From NCBI GenBank assembly GCA_004554105.1, contig SFNW01000053.1:1-12092 (forward strand): a stretch of DNA of 12,092 nucleotides. The letters run 5' to 3'. The DNA comes from Clostridiales bacterium (GTDB lineage Bacteria; Bacillota; Clostridia; Oscillospirales; CAG-272). Every line of letters starts with the position of its first letter. The first letter of the stretch is position 1. The notes under the pieces were generated by a model. That model ran no database searches. It saw only the letters and a program-made list of their open reading frames with translations, and was not told the origin of the DNA. The position numbers were made by a program, and so were the translations under genes. Shown here piece after piece: positions 4,698-11,654 of the stretch.

Positions 4698-7652
4698 ATG
4701 GCGAAAGAGATAAGCGAAATGAACAGTCAGGCGCGGCGCGCGCTCGGCGTCGACATCGGCTCGACGACGGTCAAAGTCGTTTTGACCGAGGGCGACCGCG
4801 TTTTGTATTCGCGCTACGAGCGGCACTTGTCGCAGGTGCGGCAGAAGACGCTCGAGCTTGTGCGCGGGATTGAAGAACTGCTGCGCGAAGAGCCGTTTAC
4901 GGTCGCGCTTTCCGGCTCGGCGGGTCTCGGACTTTCCGAGGCGGCGGGACTGCCTTTTGTGCAGGAGGTCTATGCGACCGGCGAATTTGTCAAGAAATAC
5001 GAACCGGACACGAGCGTCGTGATCGAGCTCGGCGGCGAGGACGCCAAGGTTATCTTTCTTGCGGGCGGCACCGACGAGCGCATGAACGGAAGCTGCGCCG
5101 GCGGCACGGGCGCGTTCATTGACCAGATGGCGGTGCTGCTCAACATGACCGTCGACGAAATGGACGAAGAGAGCCTGAAGGCGACGCAGCTCTATCCGAT
5201 TGCCTCGCGCTGCGGCGTGTTCGCCAAGAGCGACGTGCAGCCGCTCTTAAATCAGGGCGCGAGCAAGGCGGACGTGGCGGCAAGCATCTATCAGGCGGTC
5301 GTCAATCAGACGATTACCGGACTGGCGCAGGGACGCCGCATTACGGGCAAGGTCATGTTCCTCGGCGGTCCGCTGCATTACTGCAAGGGACTGGTCAAGC
5401 GCTTCCGCGAAACGCTCGGTCTTGACGGGCAGAGCGGCGTTCTGCCCGAATTTGCGCTCTACGCCGTCGCGCTCGGCACGGCAATGTACGCTTCGCACGG
5501 CGAAGCGACGACCTTTGACGCACTGGTTAAACGCCTTGAGGAAAGCGCGGGCAAGCTGTCCTCGGGTCGCGACCGCCTGCCTCCGCTGTTCGCCTCGGAG
5601 GAGGAACTTGACGCATTCCGCCGTCGCCATGCAAAGGCAACGGTCGGTCAGAAGGACATCACCGACTATGCCGGCAAGGCATGGCTCGGCATCGACTGCG
5701 GCAGCACGACGACAAAGCTTGTGCTGATTTCCGAGGATAAGGAAATCCTCTATACCTATTACCGCTCGAATCAGGGCAATCCCGTTTCGCTTGTGCGGGA
5801 CGAACTGATTGCCATTCGCCGCGCCTGCGGCGACCGCATTACTGTAGCGGGCTGCGCCGTCACCGGCTACGGCGAGGAGTTGATCAAACACGCCTTCCAC
5901 GTCGACGCGGGACTGGTCGAGACGATTGCCCACTACACGGCGGCAAAGCATTTCCGCCCCGACGTCGACTTCATTCTCGACATCGGCGGGCAGGACATCA
6001 AGTGCTTCAAAATCCGCAGCGGCGCGATTGACTCGATTATGCTCAACGAGGCTTGCTCCTCGGGCTGCGGCTCGTTTATCGAGACCTTTGCCCGCTCCAT
6101 GGGCTACAGCGTGGAGAATTTCGCGCGCGAGGGGCTGCTCGGCAAAGCGCCGGTCAACCTCGGCTCGCGCTGCACCGTCTTTATGAATTCCTCGGTCAAG
6201 CAGTCGCAGAAGGACGGCGCGACGGTCGCCGATATTTCGGCGGGACTGTCGGTGAGCGTCGTCAAAAACGCGATTTACAAGGTCATTCGCGCAAATTCCG
6301 CGCGCGACCTCGGCACATCGATTGTCGTGCAGGGCGGCACGTTCCTAAACGACGCGGTGCTGCGCGCCTTTGAAAAGGAACTCGGCGCAGAGGTCGTCCG
6401 CCCCTCGATTGCGGGCGTGATGGGGGCTTACGGTGCGGCGCTCTATGCGATGCGCTTTGAAAAGAGCACGCTGCTTTCGCTTTCCGAACTTGAGAATTTC
6501 TCGCACACCTCGCAGTCAGCGGTCTGCAACGGCTGCGCCAATCACTGCCGTCTGACGGTCAACCGCTTCGGCGACGGCGAAAAATACATTTCGGGCAACC
6601 AGTGCCAGCGCGGTCTCGGCATCAAGACCGCGGACGAAACGCCGAATCTCTTTGCGTGGAAGCGCGACTATCTGACGCATTTACCGTCCGAGGCGGGCAA
6701 GCGCGGCAAAATCGGTCTGCCGCTCGCGCTCGGTATGTACGAGCTTGCGCCGCTCTGGCACGCGCTCTTTACGTCGCTCGGCTTTGAGGTCGTGCTTTCG
6801 GGGCTGTCCAACCGCAAGACTTACGAGGCGGGGCAGTTCTCGATTCCGTCCGACACCGCGTGCTATCCCGCGAAAATCATGCACGGGCATATCGAGACGC
6901 TGCTGAAAAACGGCATCGATACGATTTTTTACCCCTGCCTGACCTACAATGTCGACGAAAAGGCGAGCGACAATCACTACAACTGTCCCGTCGTCGCCTA
7001 TTATGCCGAGCTTTTGCAGGCAAACATGGACGACCTGAGAAGCGCGCGCTTTATCTATCCCTATCTCAGTATCGACAGCCGCGCCGCGCTGACGCGCACG
7101 CTGCTGCCTGCTCTCTCGGAACTTGATTCGACGATTCGCCGCGCCGAAGTGCGCCGCGCCGTCGACCGCGCGTTTGAAGCCTATGACGCCTACCTTGATG
7201 CTTTGCATACGGCGGGGAAGAACGCCATCGAGTGGGCGCGGGCAAACGGCAAGCGCGTGATGATTCTCGCGGGCAGACCCTACCACGTTGACCCCGAAAT
7301 CTCGCACGGCATCGACAAGCTGGCGGCGTCTCTCGGCTTTGCGGTCGTGACCGAGGACAGCGTGGCAAACCTCGTTCCCGCACGGAAAACCAAGGTGCTC
7401 GACCAGTGGACCTTCCACGCCCGTATGTACCGCGCCGCCGAATTTGCGGTGCAGAATCCCGACGTTGAGCTGGTGCAGCTCGTCTCGTTCGGCTGCGGCG
7501 TGGACGCGATTACGACCGACGAAATCCGCGACATTCTCGACGCGGGCGGCAAACTCTATACCCAAATCAAAATCGACGAGATCACCAACCTCGGCGCGGT
7601 GCGCATTCGTCTGCGCAGTCTCGTCGGTGCGCTCGACGAAAGGAAAGGCTGA
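4698..7652 (+). CDS. Fused double BadF/HgdC-type activator ATPase with DUF2229 (COG3580) module
   Basis: This 984-aa protein has three parts. Activator domain 1 (about 14-265) has the ASKHA loop GVDIGSTTVK, ELGGED, Cys133 in GSCAGGTGAF and Cys172 in SRCGVF. Activator domain 2 (about 328-585) has GIDCGSTTTK, DIGGQD, Cys453 in EACSSGCGSF and Cys492 in SRCTVF. A linker with Cys610, Cys613, Cys617 and Cys636 follows, then a DUF2229/COG3580 region (about 670-975). In homodimeric HgdC-type activators the two equivalent Cys per subunit hold one [4Fe-4S] between subunits. Here the tandem domains supply all four in one chain. The family uses ATP to push low-potential electrons to a dehydratase or double-cubane-cluster partner. 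The ATG follows GGAGA. The partner starts after 1 nt. Elsewhere both are fused in about 1,400 aa. Substrate is unknown. Confidence 0.92.
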   Translation: MAKEISEMNSQARRALGVDIGSTTVKVVLTEGDRVLYSRYERHLSQVRQKTLELVRGIEELLREEPFTVALSGSAGLGLSEAAGLPFVQEVYATGEFVKKYEPDTSVVIELGGEDAKVIFLAGGTDERMNGSCAGGTGAFIDQMAVLLNMTVDEMDEESLKATQLYPIASRCGVFAKSDVQPLLNQGASKADVAASIYQAVVNQTITGLAQGRRITGKVMFLGGPLHYCKGLVKRFRETLGLDGQSGVLPEFALYAVALGTAMYASHGEATTFDALVKRLEESAGKLSSGRDRLPPLFASEEELDAFRRRHAKATVGQKDITDYAGKAWLGIDCGSTTTKLVLISEDKEILYTYYRSNQGNPVSLVRDELIAIRRACGDRITVAGCAVTGYGEELIKHAFHVDAGLVETIAHYTAAKHFRPDVDFILDIGGQDIKCFKIRSGAIDSIMLNEACSSGCGSFIETFARSMGYSVENFAREGLLGKAPVNLGSRCTVFMNSSVKQSQKDGATVADISAGLSVSVVKNAIYKVIRANSARDLGTSIVVQGGTFLNDAVLRAFEKELGAEVVRPSIAGVMGAYGAALYAMRFEKSTLLSLSELENFSHTSQSAVCNGCANHCRLTVNRFGDGEKYISGNQCQRGLGIKTADETPNLFAWKRDYLTHLPSEAGKRGKIGLPLALGMYELAPLWHALFTSLGFEVVLSGLSNRKTYEAGQFSIPSDTACYPAKIMHGHIETLLKNGIDTIFYPCLTYNVDEKASDNHYNCPVVAYYAELLQANMDDLRSARFIYPYLSIDSRAALTRTLLPALSELDSTIRRAEVRRAVDRAFEAYDAYLDALHTAGKNAIEWARANGKRVMILAGRPYHVDPEISHGIDKLAASLGFAVVTEDSVANLVPARKTKVLDQWTFHARMYRAAEFAVQNPDVELVQLVSFGCGVDAITTDEIRDILDAGGKLYTQIKIDEITNLGAVRIRLRSLVGALDERKG

Positions 7653-7653
7653 T

Positions 7654-8922
7654 ATGCAGGAACACTCCTACATCCCCTTTACCGAGGAGATGAAAAAAGA
7701 ATATACCATTCTCGTACCGACCATGCTGCCGCGGCACTTCGAGCTGATTGTCAGCGTACTGCGCACCTACGGCTACAAGGCGGAGCAGCTGCGCACCTCG
7801 GGGCAGAAAATCGTCGACATGGGGCTGCGCTATGTGCATAACGACGCCTGCTACCCTGCGGTGCTGGTCATCGGGCAGTTCCTCGAGGCGATTACCTCGG
7901 GGCGCTACGACCCGAAGAAAACCGCGCTTGTACTGTTCCAGACCGGCGGCGGCTGCCGCGCGTCCAACTACATATCGCTTTTGCGCAAGGCGCTTGCACG
8001 CGCGGGCTATCCTTACGTTCCGGTCATTTCGTTCAGCCTTGCGGGGCTGGAAAACCACCCCGGCTTCAAACTCGGGCTTGCCGAATACCACAGCATGGCG
8101 TATGCGGTGCTGTACGGCGATTTGCTGCTGACGCTGGTCAATCAGGTAAAGCCTTACGAAACCGAGCGCGGCAGCGCGGAGGCGCTTGCGGAGGCGTGGA
8201 CGGCAAGGCTCGGAAAAGCGCTCGGTGCGGGCAGGAAAATCGACTATAAAAAAGTCAAGGAGACCTACCGCGAAATGATCGCGGACTTTGCCGCGATTCC
8301 GAAGCGCGAAAAAGAGACCGTCAAGGTCGGCGTCGTCGGTGAGATTTTCGTCAAGTATTCGCCGCTCGGCAACAACAACCTTGAGCAGTTCCTCGTCGAT
8401 GAGGGCGCGGAGGTCGTCGTGCCGGGACTGCTTGATTTCTGCCTCTACTGCGTCTATAACAATCTGATGGACTTCCGGCTTTACGGGCGCGGCGCGCTGA
8501 AATATCCGCTTGTCAAGCTGGCGTATTCCTTCCTCTGCGGGAAGAAACGCGACCTCTCCGATGCGCTCGTCGAGGGCGGTTTTACCGGCATGACGCCCTT
8601 TGAGCACACGACGACGCTTGCCGACGGCTACATCGGCTGCGGCACGAAGATGGGAGAGGGCTGGCTGCTGACCGCCGAGATGCTCGAGCTTGCCGAGAGC
8701 GGGGTCAAAAACATTGTCTGCACGCAGCCGTTCGGCTGCCTGCCGAATCACATCTGCGGCAAGGGCATGATGAAGCCCATCAAGGAGCGCAATCCCGACG
8801 TCAACGTCGTGGCAATCGACTACGACCCGGGCGCGACGAAGGTCAATCAGGAAAACCGCCTGAAGCTGATGCTCGCCAACGCGCGCGACAATCTGCACGC
8901 CGCCGAAACCGCGCAGGGGTAA
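7654..8922 (+). CDS. 2-hydroxyacyl-CoA dehydratase superfamily protein (COG3581, HgdB-like)
   Basis: This 422-aa protein starts at the ATG at 7654. AGGAAAGG (7641-7648) precedes it, and it lies 1 nt after the stop of the activator gene, so the pair is translationally linked. The reading frame stays open upstream to 7444, but that part overlaps the activator gene and is not coding. Conserved-looking cysteines include Cys66 in NDACYP, Cys101 in TGGGCR, Cys263/Cys266, Cys329 in YIGCG, and Cys356, Cys362 and Cys368 in a CTQPFGCLPNHICGKG stretch. These are candidate Fe-S ligands. It corresponds to the C-terminal COG3581 part of the long activase-dehydratase fusions and is the probable electron-accepting, cluster-bearing subunit. 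Characterised relatives include 2-hydroxyglutaryl-CoA dehydratase and the double-cubane protein of Carboxydothermus. No acyl-CoA transferase gene is nearby, so dehydratase activity is not shown. Confidence 0.9.
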   Translation: MQEHSYIPFTEEMKKEYTILVPTMLPRHFELIVSVLRTYGYKAEQLRTSGQKIVDMGLRYVHNDACYPAVLVIGQFLEAITSGRYDPKKTALVLFQTGGGCRASNYISLLRKALARAGYPYVPVISFSLAGLENHPGFKLGLAEYHSMAYAVLYGDLLLTLVNQVKPYETERGSAEALAEAWTARLGKALGAGRKIDYKKVKETYREMIADFAAIPKREKETVKVGVVGEIFVKYSPLGNNNLEQFLVDEGAEVVVPGLLDFCLYCVYNNLMDFRLYGRGALKYPLVKLAYSFLCGKKRDLSDALVEGGFTGMTPFEHTTTLADGYIGCGTKMGEGWLLTAEMLELAESGVKNIVCTQPFGCLPNHICGKGMMKPIKERNPDVNVVAIDYDPGATKVNQENRLKLMLANARDNLHAAETAQG

Positions 8923-9185
8923 AAAAATAGCGGGAAGAAGTGTCGGAGCACCGCCGCGAAACCCCGCACAAGGGGCTTTTCTAAAAAAGTCCTTTGTGAA
9001 TCCGCAAAAGCTTTGAATCGGATTAACGGACGCCCCGTAAGAAAAATCACTGCAATGCTGTGCCGACTCTCCTGATGCAACGCCTATAAGGGTGCTTAAG
9101 TTTCTCGAGCAGTACAAGTTTTCGAACTGCAAGGGAAACTCAGGCATCCGCGGCGCGGATGCCCGCATCCGTCGCCTGCGGCGCC
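8923..9185. other. Gene-free intergenic DNA with palindromes
   Basis: I see no convincing gene here. A small CCCC-GCACAA-GGGG hairpin near 8965-8978 is followed by CTTTTCT and could weakly end the upstream operon. A perfect 9-bp stem, GGCATCCGC-GGC-GCGGATGCC, occupies 9143-9163, and a further GCATCC copy follows at 9165-9170. With the GC-rich stretch to 9185 this looks like part of a dispersed palindromic repeat. The minus strand is open across the region but without codon logic. Confidence 0.5.
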
Positions 9186-9215
9186 GCCTTCCCCGAGAGG
9201 GAAGGCTTATTTTGT
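9186..9215 (+). terminator. Intrinsic terminator, first of two
   Basis: A perfect 8-bp stem GCCTTCCC/GGGAAGGC (9186-9193 and 9199-9206) with loop CGAGA is followed by TTATTTT. It could end transcripts from the COG3581 gene. The sequence style also fits the palindromic repeat just upstream. Confidence 0.6.
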
Positions 9216-9231
9216 GCTTTTTGACACGCTG

Positions 9232-9266
9232 AAAGTCTTTCTGTCTTGAAAGGCTTTTTCTTTTTT
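9232..9266 (+). terminator. Intrinsic terminator, second of two
   Basis: AAAGTCTTTC (9232-9241) pairs with GAAAGGCTTT (9248-9257), giving ten pairs with one G·U, over a 6-nt loop. A run of TTCTTTTTT (9258-9266) follows. This is a good intrinsic terminator and should insulate the hydrogenase-like cluster from upstream transcription. Confidence 0.7.
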
Positions 9267-9270
9267 GCGA

Positions 9271-9317
9271 AAATTGCTATATTTTCGGGTATAAATTTCA
9301 AAAAAGTATAGCAATTT
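9271..9317. promoter_or_regulatory. 11-bp inverted repeat, candidate operator
   Basis: AAATTGCTATA (9271-9281) and TATAGCAATTT (9307-9317) are perfect inverted copies, 25 bp apart. The right arm covers the expected -35 position of the promoter at 9309-9337. The long AT-rich spacer argues against an RNA hairpin alone and for two binding half-sites. It does not match a Rex site as I know it. Confidence 0.55.
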
Positions 9318-9337
9318 CATCAAAAATCCTGTATACT
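9309..9337 (+). promoter_or_regulatory. Probable promoter of the sensory hydrogenase-like cluster
   Basis: A good -10 TATACT (9332-9337), with TG immediately upstream, has only TAGCAA (9309-9314) at the 17-bp -35 position. The weak -35 lying in the right arm of the inverted repeat suggests control by a DNA-binding regulator. A leader hairpin GGCGCA/TGCGCC (9357-9374) follows. Confidence 0.5.
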
Positions 9338-9354
9338 ATCTTTTAAGGAAAACA

Positions 9355-9396
9355 TTGGCGCAGCGGTTTGCGCCTCGGAAAGGAAAACATATATGA
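9355..9396 (+). CDS. Possible 13-codon leader ORF overlapping the first DRTGG gene
   Basis: TTG at 9355 follows AAGGA (9345-9349) at 5-nt spacing and opens a 13-codon frame (MAQRFAPRKGKHI). Its TGA (9394-9396) overlaps the next gene's ATG as ATGA. It also covers the leader hairpin at 9357-9374. This could be a coupling or leader peptide, or chance. There is no conservation evidence. Confidence 0.2.
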   Translation: MAQRFAPRKGKHI

Positions 9397-9749
9397 AAAT
9401 TTCACGGATCGCAGAACTTTTGAACGCGGAGGTCGTCAGCGGCAAAGAGCTGTTGGAAAGCGACGTCCATTCCGCCTGCGGCAGCGACATGATGAGCGAC
9501 GTGCTTGCCTTTGTCAAGGATCAGGCGGTGCTGCTCACCGGACTTGTCAACCCGCAGGTTATCCGCACCGCCGAAATGATGGATATGCTCTGCGTCGTAT
9601 TCGTGCGGGGCAAGCAGCCCTCGGCGGACATCGTCGCACTGGCGGAGGAGTGCGGCATTGCGCTGCTCACCACGTCGGAGCGTATGTATACCGCCTGCGG
9701 CAAGCTGTACGCCGCGGGACTTACCGGAGGGAGTGTGGTCAAAAAGTGA
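9393..9749 (+). CDS. DRTGG-domain protein, first of the hydrogenase-like cluster
   Basis: This 118-aa soluble protein matches the stand-alone DRTGG domain (PF07085), a ligand- or partner-binding fold of unknown role also found in HPr kinase-like and phosphotransacetylase proteins. Recognisable parts are CGSDMMSDVLAF (29-40), LLTGLVNPQVIRTAEM (47-62) and the closing GLTGG (109-113). The ATG at 9393 follows AGGAAAGG. The TGA overlaps the GTG of the next gene by 4 nt, so the two are translationally coupled. In many Clostridia such genes sit with an anti-sigma-like ATPase and a sensory-class [FeFe]-hydrogenase, as here. A regulatory or ligand-sensing role in that cluster is inferred, not shown. 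Cys29, Cys67, Cys87 and Cys102 are present without an Fe-S spacing motif. Confidence 0.85.
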   Translation: MKISRIAELLNAEVVSGKELLESDVHSACGSDMMSDVLAFVKDQAVLLTGLVNPQVIRTAEMMDMLCVVFVRGKQPSADIVALAEECGIALLTTSERMYTACGKLYAAGLTGGSVVKK

Positions 9750-10171
9750 GCGTGCCGCTGAAATTTCATTACGATGTTTCGGGCGGCGACTTCACTTCCG
9801 CGGGAAAGGCGTCGGTGCAGGCGAAAAAAGCACTGCGGCAACTCGGGTTTGACCCCGATGTGATTCGCCGCGTCGCCATCGCCATGTACGAGGGTGAAAT
9901 CAACATGGTTATCCATGCAAACGGCGGCAGTGCCGACCTTGTCGTCAACCCCGATTCGGTGGAAATCATTCTCGCCGATACCGGTCCCGGAATCCCCAAC
10001 GTGGAGCTGGCAATGAAAGAGGGCTACTCCACAGCGCCCGACAATATCCGTTCGCTCGGCTTCGGCGCCGGTATGGGACTGCCGAACATGAAGCGTTACA
10101 CAGACGAAATGCGCATTGACACCGAGGTGGGCAAGGGAACCACCGTCACCATGCGCGTCTCGGTAAAATAA
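9746..10171 (+). CDS. HATPase_c protein, anti-sigma factor (RsbW/SpoIIAB)-like
   Basis: This 141-aa protein begins at GTG 9746, which overlaps the DRTGG gene stop as GTGA. No closer start exists, and the GTG at 9752 is the only other local option. The ATP-binding (GHKL) boxes are clear: N box Glu49, Asn53 and His57 in the segment around EINMVIHANGG, G1 box Asp78-Gly80-Gly82 in ADTGPGIP, and G2 box GFGAGMGLPNM (105-115). The size and lack of other domains match the serine kinase/anti-sigma group rather than sensor histidine kinases. In that family the protein binds or phosphorylates a partner. Here the partner could be one of the DRTGG proteins or an outside regulator, since no STAS anti-anti-sigma or sigma gene is in view. 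GGAGG (9726-9730) is 15 nt upstream, so initiation probably relies on coupling. Confidence 0.88.
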   Translation: MSVPLKFHYDVSGGDFTSAGKASVQAKKALRQLGFDPDVIRRVAIAMYEGEINMVIHANGGSADLVVNPDSVEIILADTGPGIPNVELAMKEGYSTAPDNIRSLGFGAGMGLPNMKRYTDEMRIDTEVGKGTTVTMRVSVK

Positions 10172-10200
10172 CAAAAGCTGCCCGAATCTAAGAAAGGGAG

Positions 10201-10219
10201 GGCGCGGCTTTGCCGCGCC
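10201..10219 (+). promoter_or_regulatory. Hairpin between Shine-Dalgarno and start of the hydrogenase-like gene
   Basis: A perfect GGCGCGGC-TTT-GCCGCGCC hairpin sits directly after a strong AAAGGGAGG (10193-10201). Eight bases later comes the ATG at 10228, with a weak GGAAGG (10220-10225) 2 nt before it. Folding would bring the strong Shine-Dalgarno close to the ATG. The hairpin also contains the only competing start, a TTG at 10210. Confidence 0.55.
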
Positions 10220-10227
10220 GGAAGGCA

Positions 10228-11625
10228 ATGACAGAACAAGGCTACAACCATTCGGTCACGCTTGACCTCGACAAGTGCAAGGGCTGTACAAACTGCTTGA
10301 AACGCTGCCCGACCGAGGCGATCCGCATTCGCAACGGACACGCGGTCATTCGCTCGGAACGCTGCATCGACTGCGGCGAGTGTATCCGCCTTTGCCCCTA
10401 TCAGGCAAAAAAGGCGGTCTGCGACAGCCTTGCAGACTTCAAGGACTACAAGTGGAAAATCGCGCTGCCTGCGCCTGCGCTCTACGGGCAGTTCGATAAT
10501 TTAGACGACCTCGACTACATCGTTTCGGGTCTGCTCGACTGCGGCTTTGACGATGTGTTTGAGGTGGCGCGCGCCGCAGAGCTGGTCTCGGCGTACACGC
10601 GCGAATACTTACACAGGGAGGACATTCCGAAGCCGGTCATCAGCTCGGCGTGTCCTGTCGTCGTGCGCCTCATCAGCGTGCGTTTCCCCTATCTGCTCGA
10701 CAACGTGCTGCCGATTCTCGCGCCGGTGGAAATCGCCGCGCGCATGGCAAAGCGCGAGGCGCTTGAAAAGCACCCCGAGCTTCGCGAGGAGGACATCTGC
10801 GCACTCTTTATTTCGCCCTGTCCCGCCAAGGTCAGCTATCAGCGGAATCCGCTCGGCACGCAGAAGAGTGCGCTTGACGGCGTCCTCGGCGTCAACGAGG
10901 TTTACTTCAAGCTGGTCGGCGCGATGAACGGCATCAAGGACCCCAAATATCCCTCCGAGACCGGCATTATCGGTCTGAGCTGGGCGGGGACGGGCGGCGA
11001 GAGCGCCGCACTGCTCAACGACAAGTACCTTGCCGCCGACGGCATCGAAAACGTCATCAAGGTACTCGACGAAATCGAGAAGGAAAACTTCGCGGGACTC
11101 GAGTTCATCGAGCTGAATTCCTGCAACGGCGGCTGCGTCGGCGGCGCACTGACCGTGGAAAATCCCTACATCGCGAAGGCGCGGCTGCAAAATCTGCGCC
11201 GCTATCTGCCGGTTTCGCAGAACGTGCTCGGCAGCGATATTTCGGGCGAGACGCGCCGCCGTATGCTCTGGGACGGGGAAGTCAAGTACCTGCCGGTCAT
11301 GCAGCTTGACGCCGACCGTGGGGAAGCAATGCGGAAGATGCAGCAGATTCAGACCATCAGCAAGTGCTTTTCGCACCTTGACTGCGGCTCGTGCGGCGCG
11401 CCGACCTGCAGCGCACTCGCCGAGGACATCGTGCGCGGCGAGGCGAGCGAGGAGGACTGCATCATCGAGATGCGCCGCCAAATCAACGAAATCTATCGCA
11501 CGATGGGGCGCATGATTCACGAAACCTACGGCGCACAGGCGGAAACCCCGGTCACGCGCAAGGTCATCAGCGAAAAGCACCCGGGGTATACCCCCGACAC
11601 GGGGGACGGCAAAACGCCGGATTAA
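10228..11625 (+). CDS. [FeFe]-hydrogenase-like protein, putative sensory class (HydS/HsfB-like), PAS-less
   Basis: This 465-aa protein starts at ATG 10228. An N-terminal 2x[4Fe-4S] ferredoxin has Cys17/20/23/27 and Cys46/49/52/56. The H-cluster domain (about 75-330) has three motifs. The first is SSACPVV with Cys142 kept, but Ala141 replaces the proton-relay Cys of TSCCP. The second is SPCPAK with Cys198, but without the later Glu. The third is LNSCNGGCVGG with Cys299 and Cys303, but without the usual Met. A C-terminal 4Fe-4S (PF04060-type) domain has Cys386, Cys389, Cys394 and Cys411. Ala at the relay site is known in Thermotoga maritima HydS, a poor catalyst proposed to sense H2. Unlike HydS it ends soon after this domain, with no PAS. 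Neighbours (DRTGG, HATPase, PHP) fit a signalling role. Metal content and activity are inferred. Confidence 0.9.
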   Translation: MTEQGYNHSVTLDLDKCKGCTNCLKRCPTEAIRIRNGHAVIRSERCIDCGECIRLCPYQAKKAVCDSLADFKDYKWKIALPAPALYGQFDNLDDLDYIVSGLLDCGFDDVFEVARAAELVSAYTREYLHREDIPKPVISSACPVVVRLISVRFPYLLDNVLPILAPVEIAARMAKREALEKHPELREEDICALFISPCPAKVSYQRNPLGTQKSALDGVLGVNEVYFKLVGAMNGIKDPKYPSETGIIGLSWAGTGGESAALLNDKYLAADGIENVIKVLDEIEKENFAGLEFIELNSCNGGCVGGALTVENPYIAKARLQNLRRYLPVSQNVLGSDISGETRRRMLWDGEVKYLPVMQLDADRGEAMRKMQQIQTISKCFSHLDCGSCGAPTCSALAEDIVRGEASEEDCIIEMRRQINEIYRTMGRMIHETYGAQAETPVTRKVISEKHPGYTPDTGDGKTPD

Positions 11626-11654
11626 GCATTTTCAAAAAAGGACGGGCATAGGAT

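Noticed and set aside
7444..7653. N-terminal extension of the COG3581 protein
   Set aside because: This part overlaps the activator gene in another frame and has Ser/Arg-rich composition. The ATG at 7654 has a ribosome-binding site and fits the family start.
7582..9168. 528-codon minus-strand frame
   Set aside because: Antisense to the COG3581 gene and running into non-coding palindromic DNA. The product is low-complexity and Arg/Ala-rich.
9221..9226. TTGACA as a -35 box
   Set aside because: No -10-like hexamer lies 16-18 bp downstream, and the stretch is part of the second terminator region.
9368..9745. N-terminal extension of the HATPase protein
   Set aside because: It is the out-of-frame shadow of the DRTGG gene. 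Family similarity begins at VPLKFHYDV.
10210..10227. TTG start adding six residues to the hydrogenase-like protein
   Set aside because: The TTG lies in the hairpin. Relatives as I recall them begin shortly before HSVTLD, which fits the ATG at 10228. Not fully excluded.
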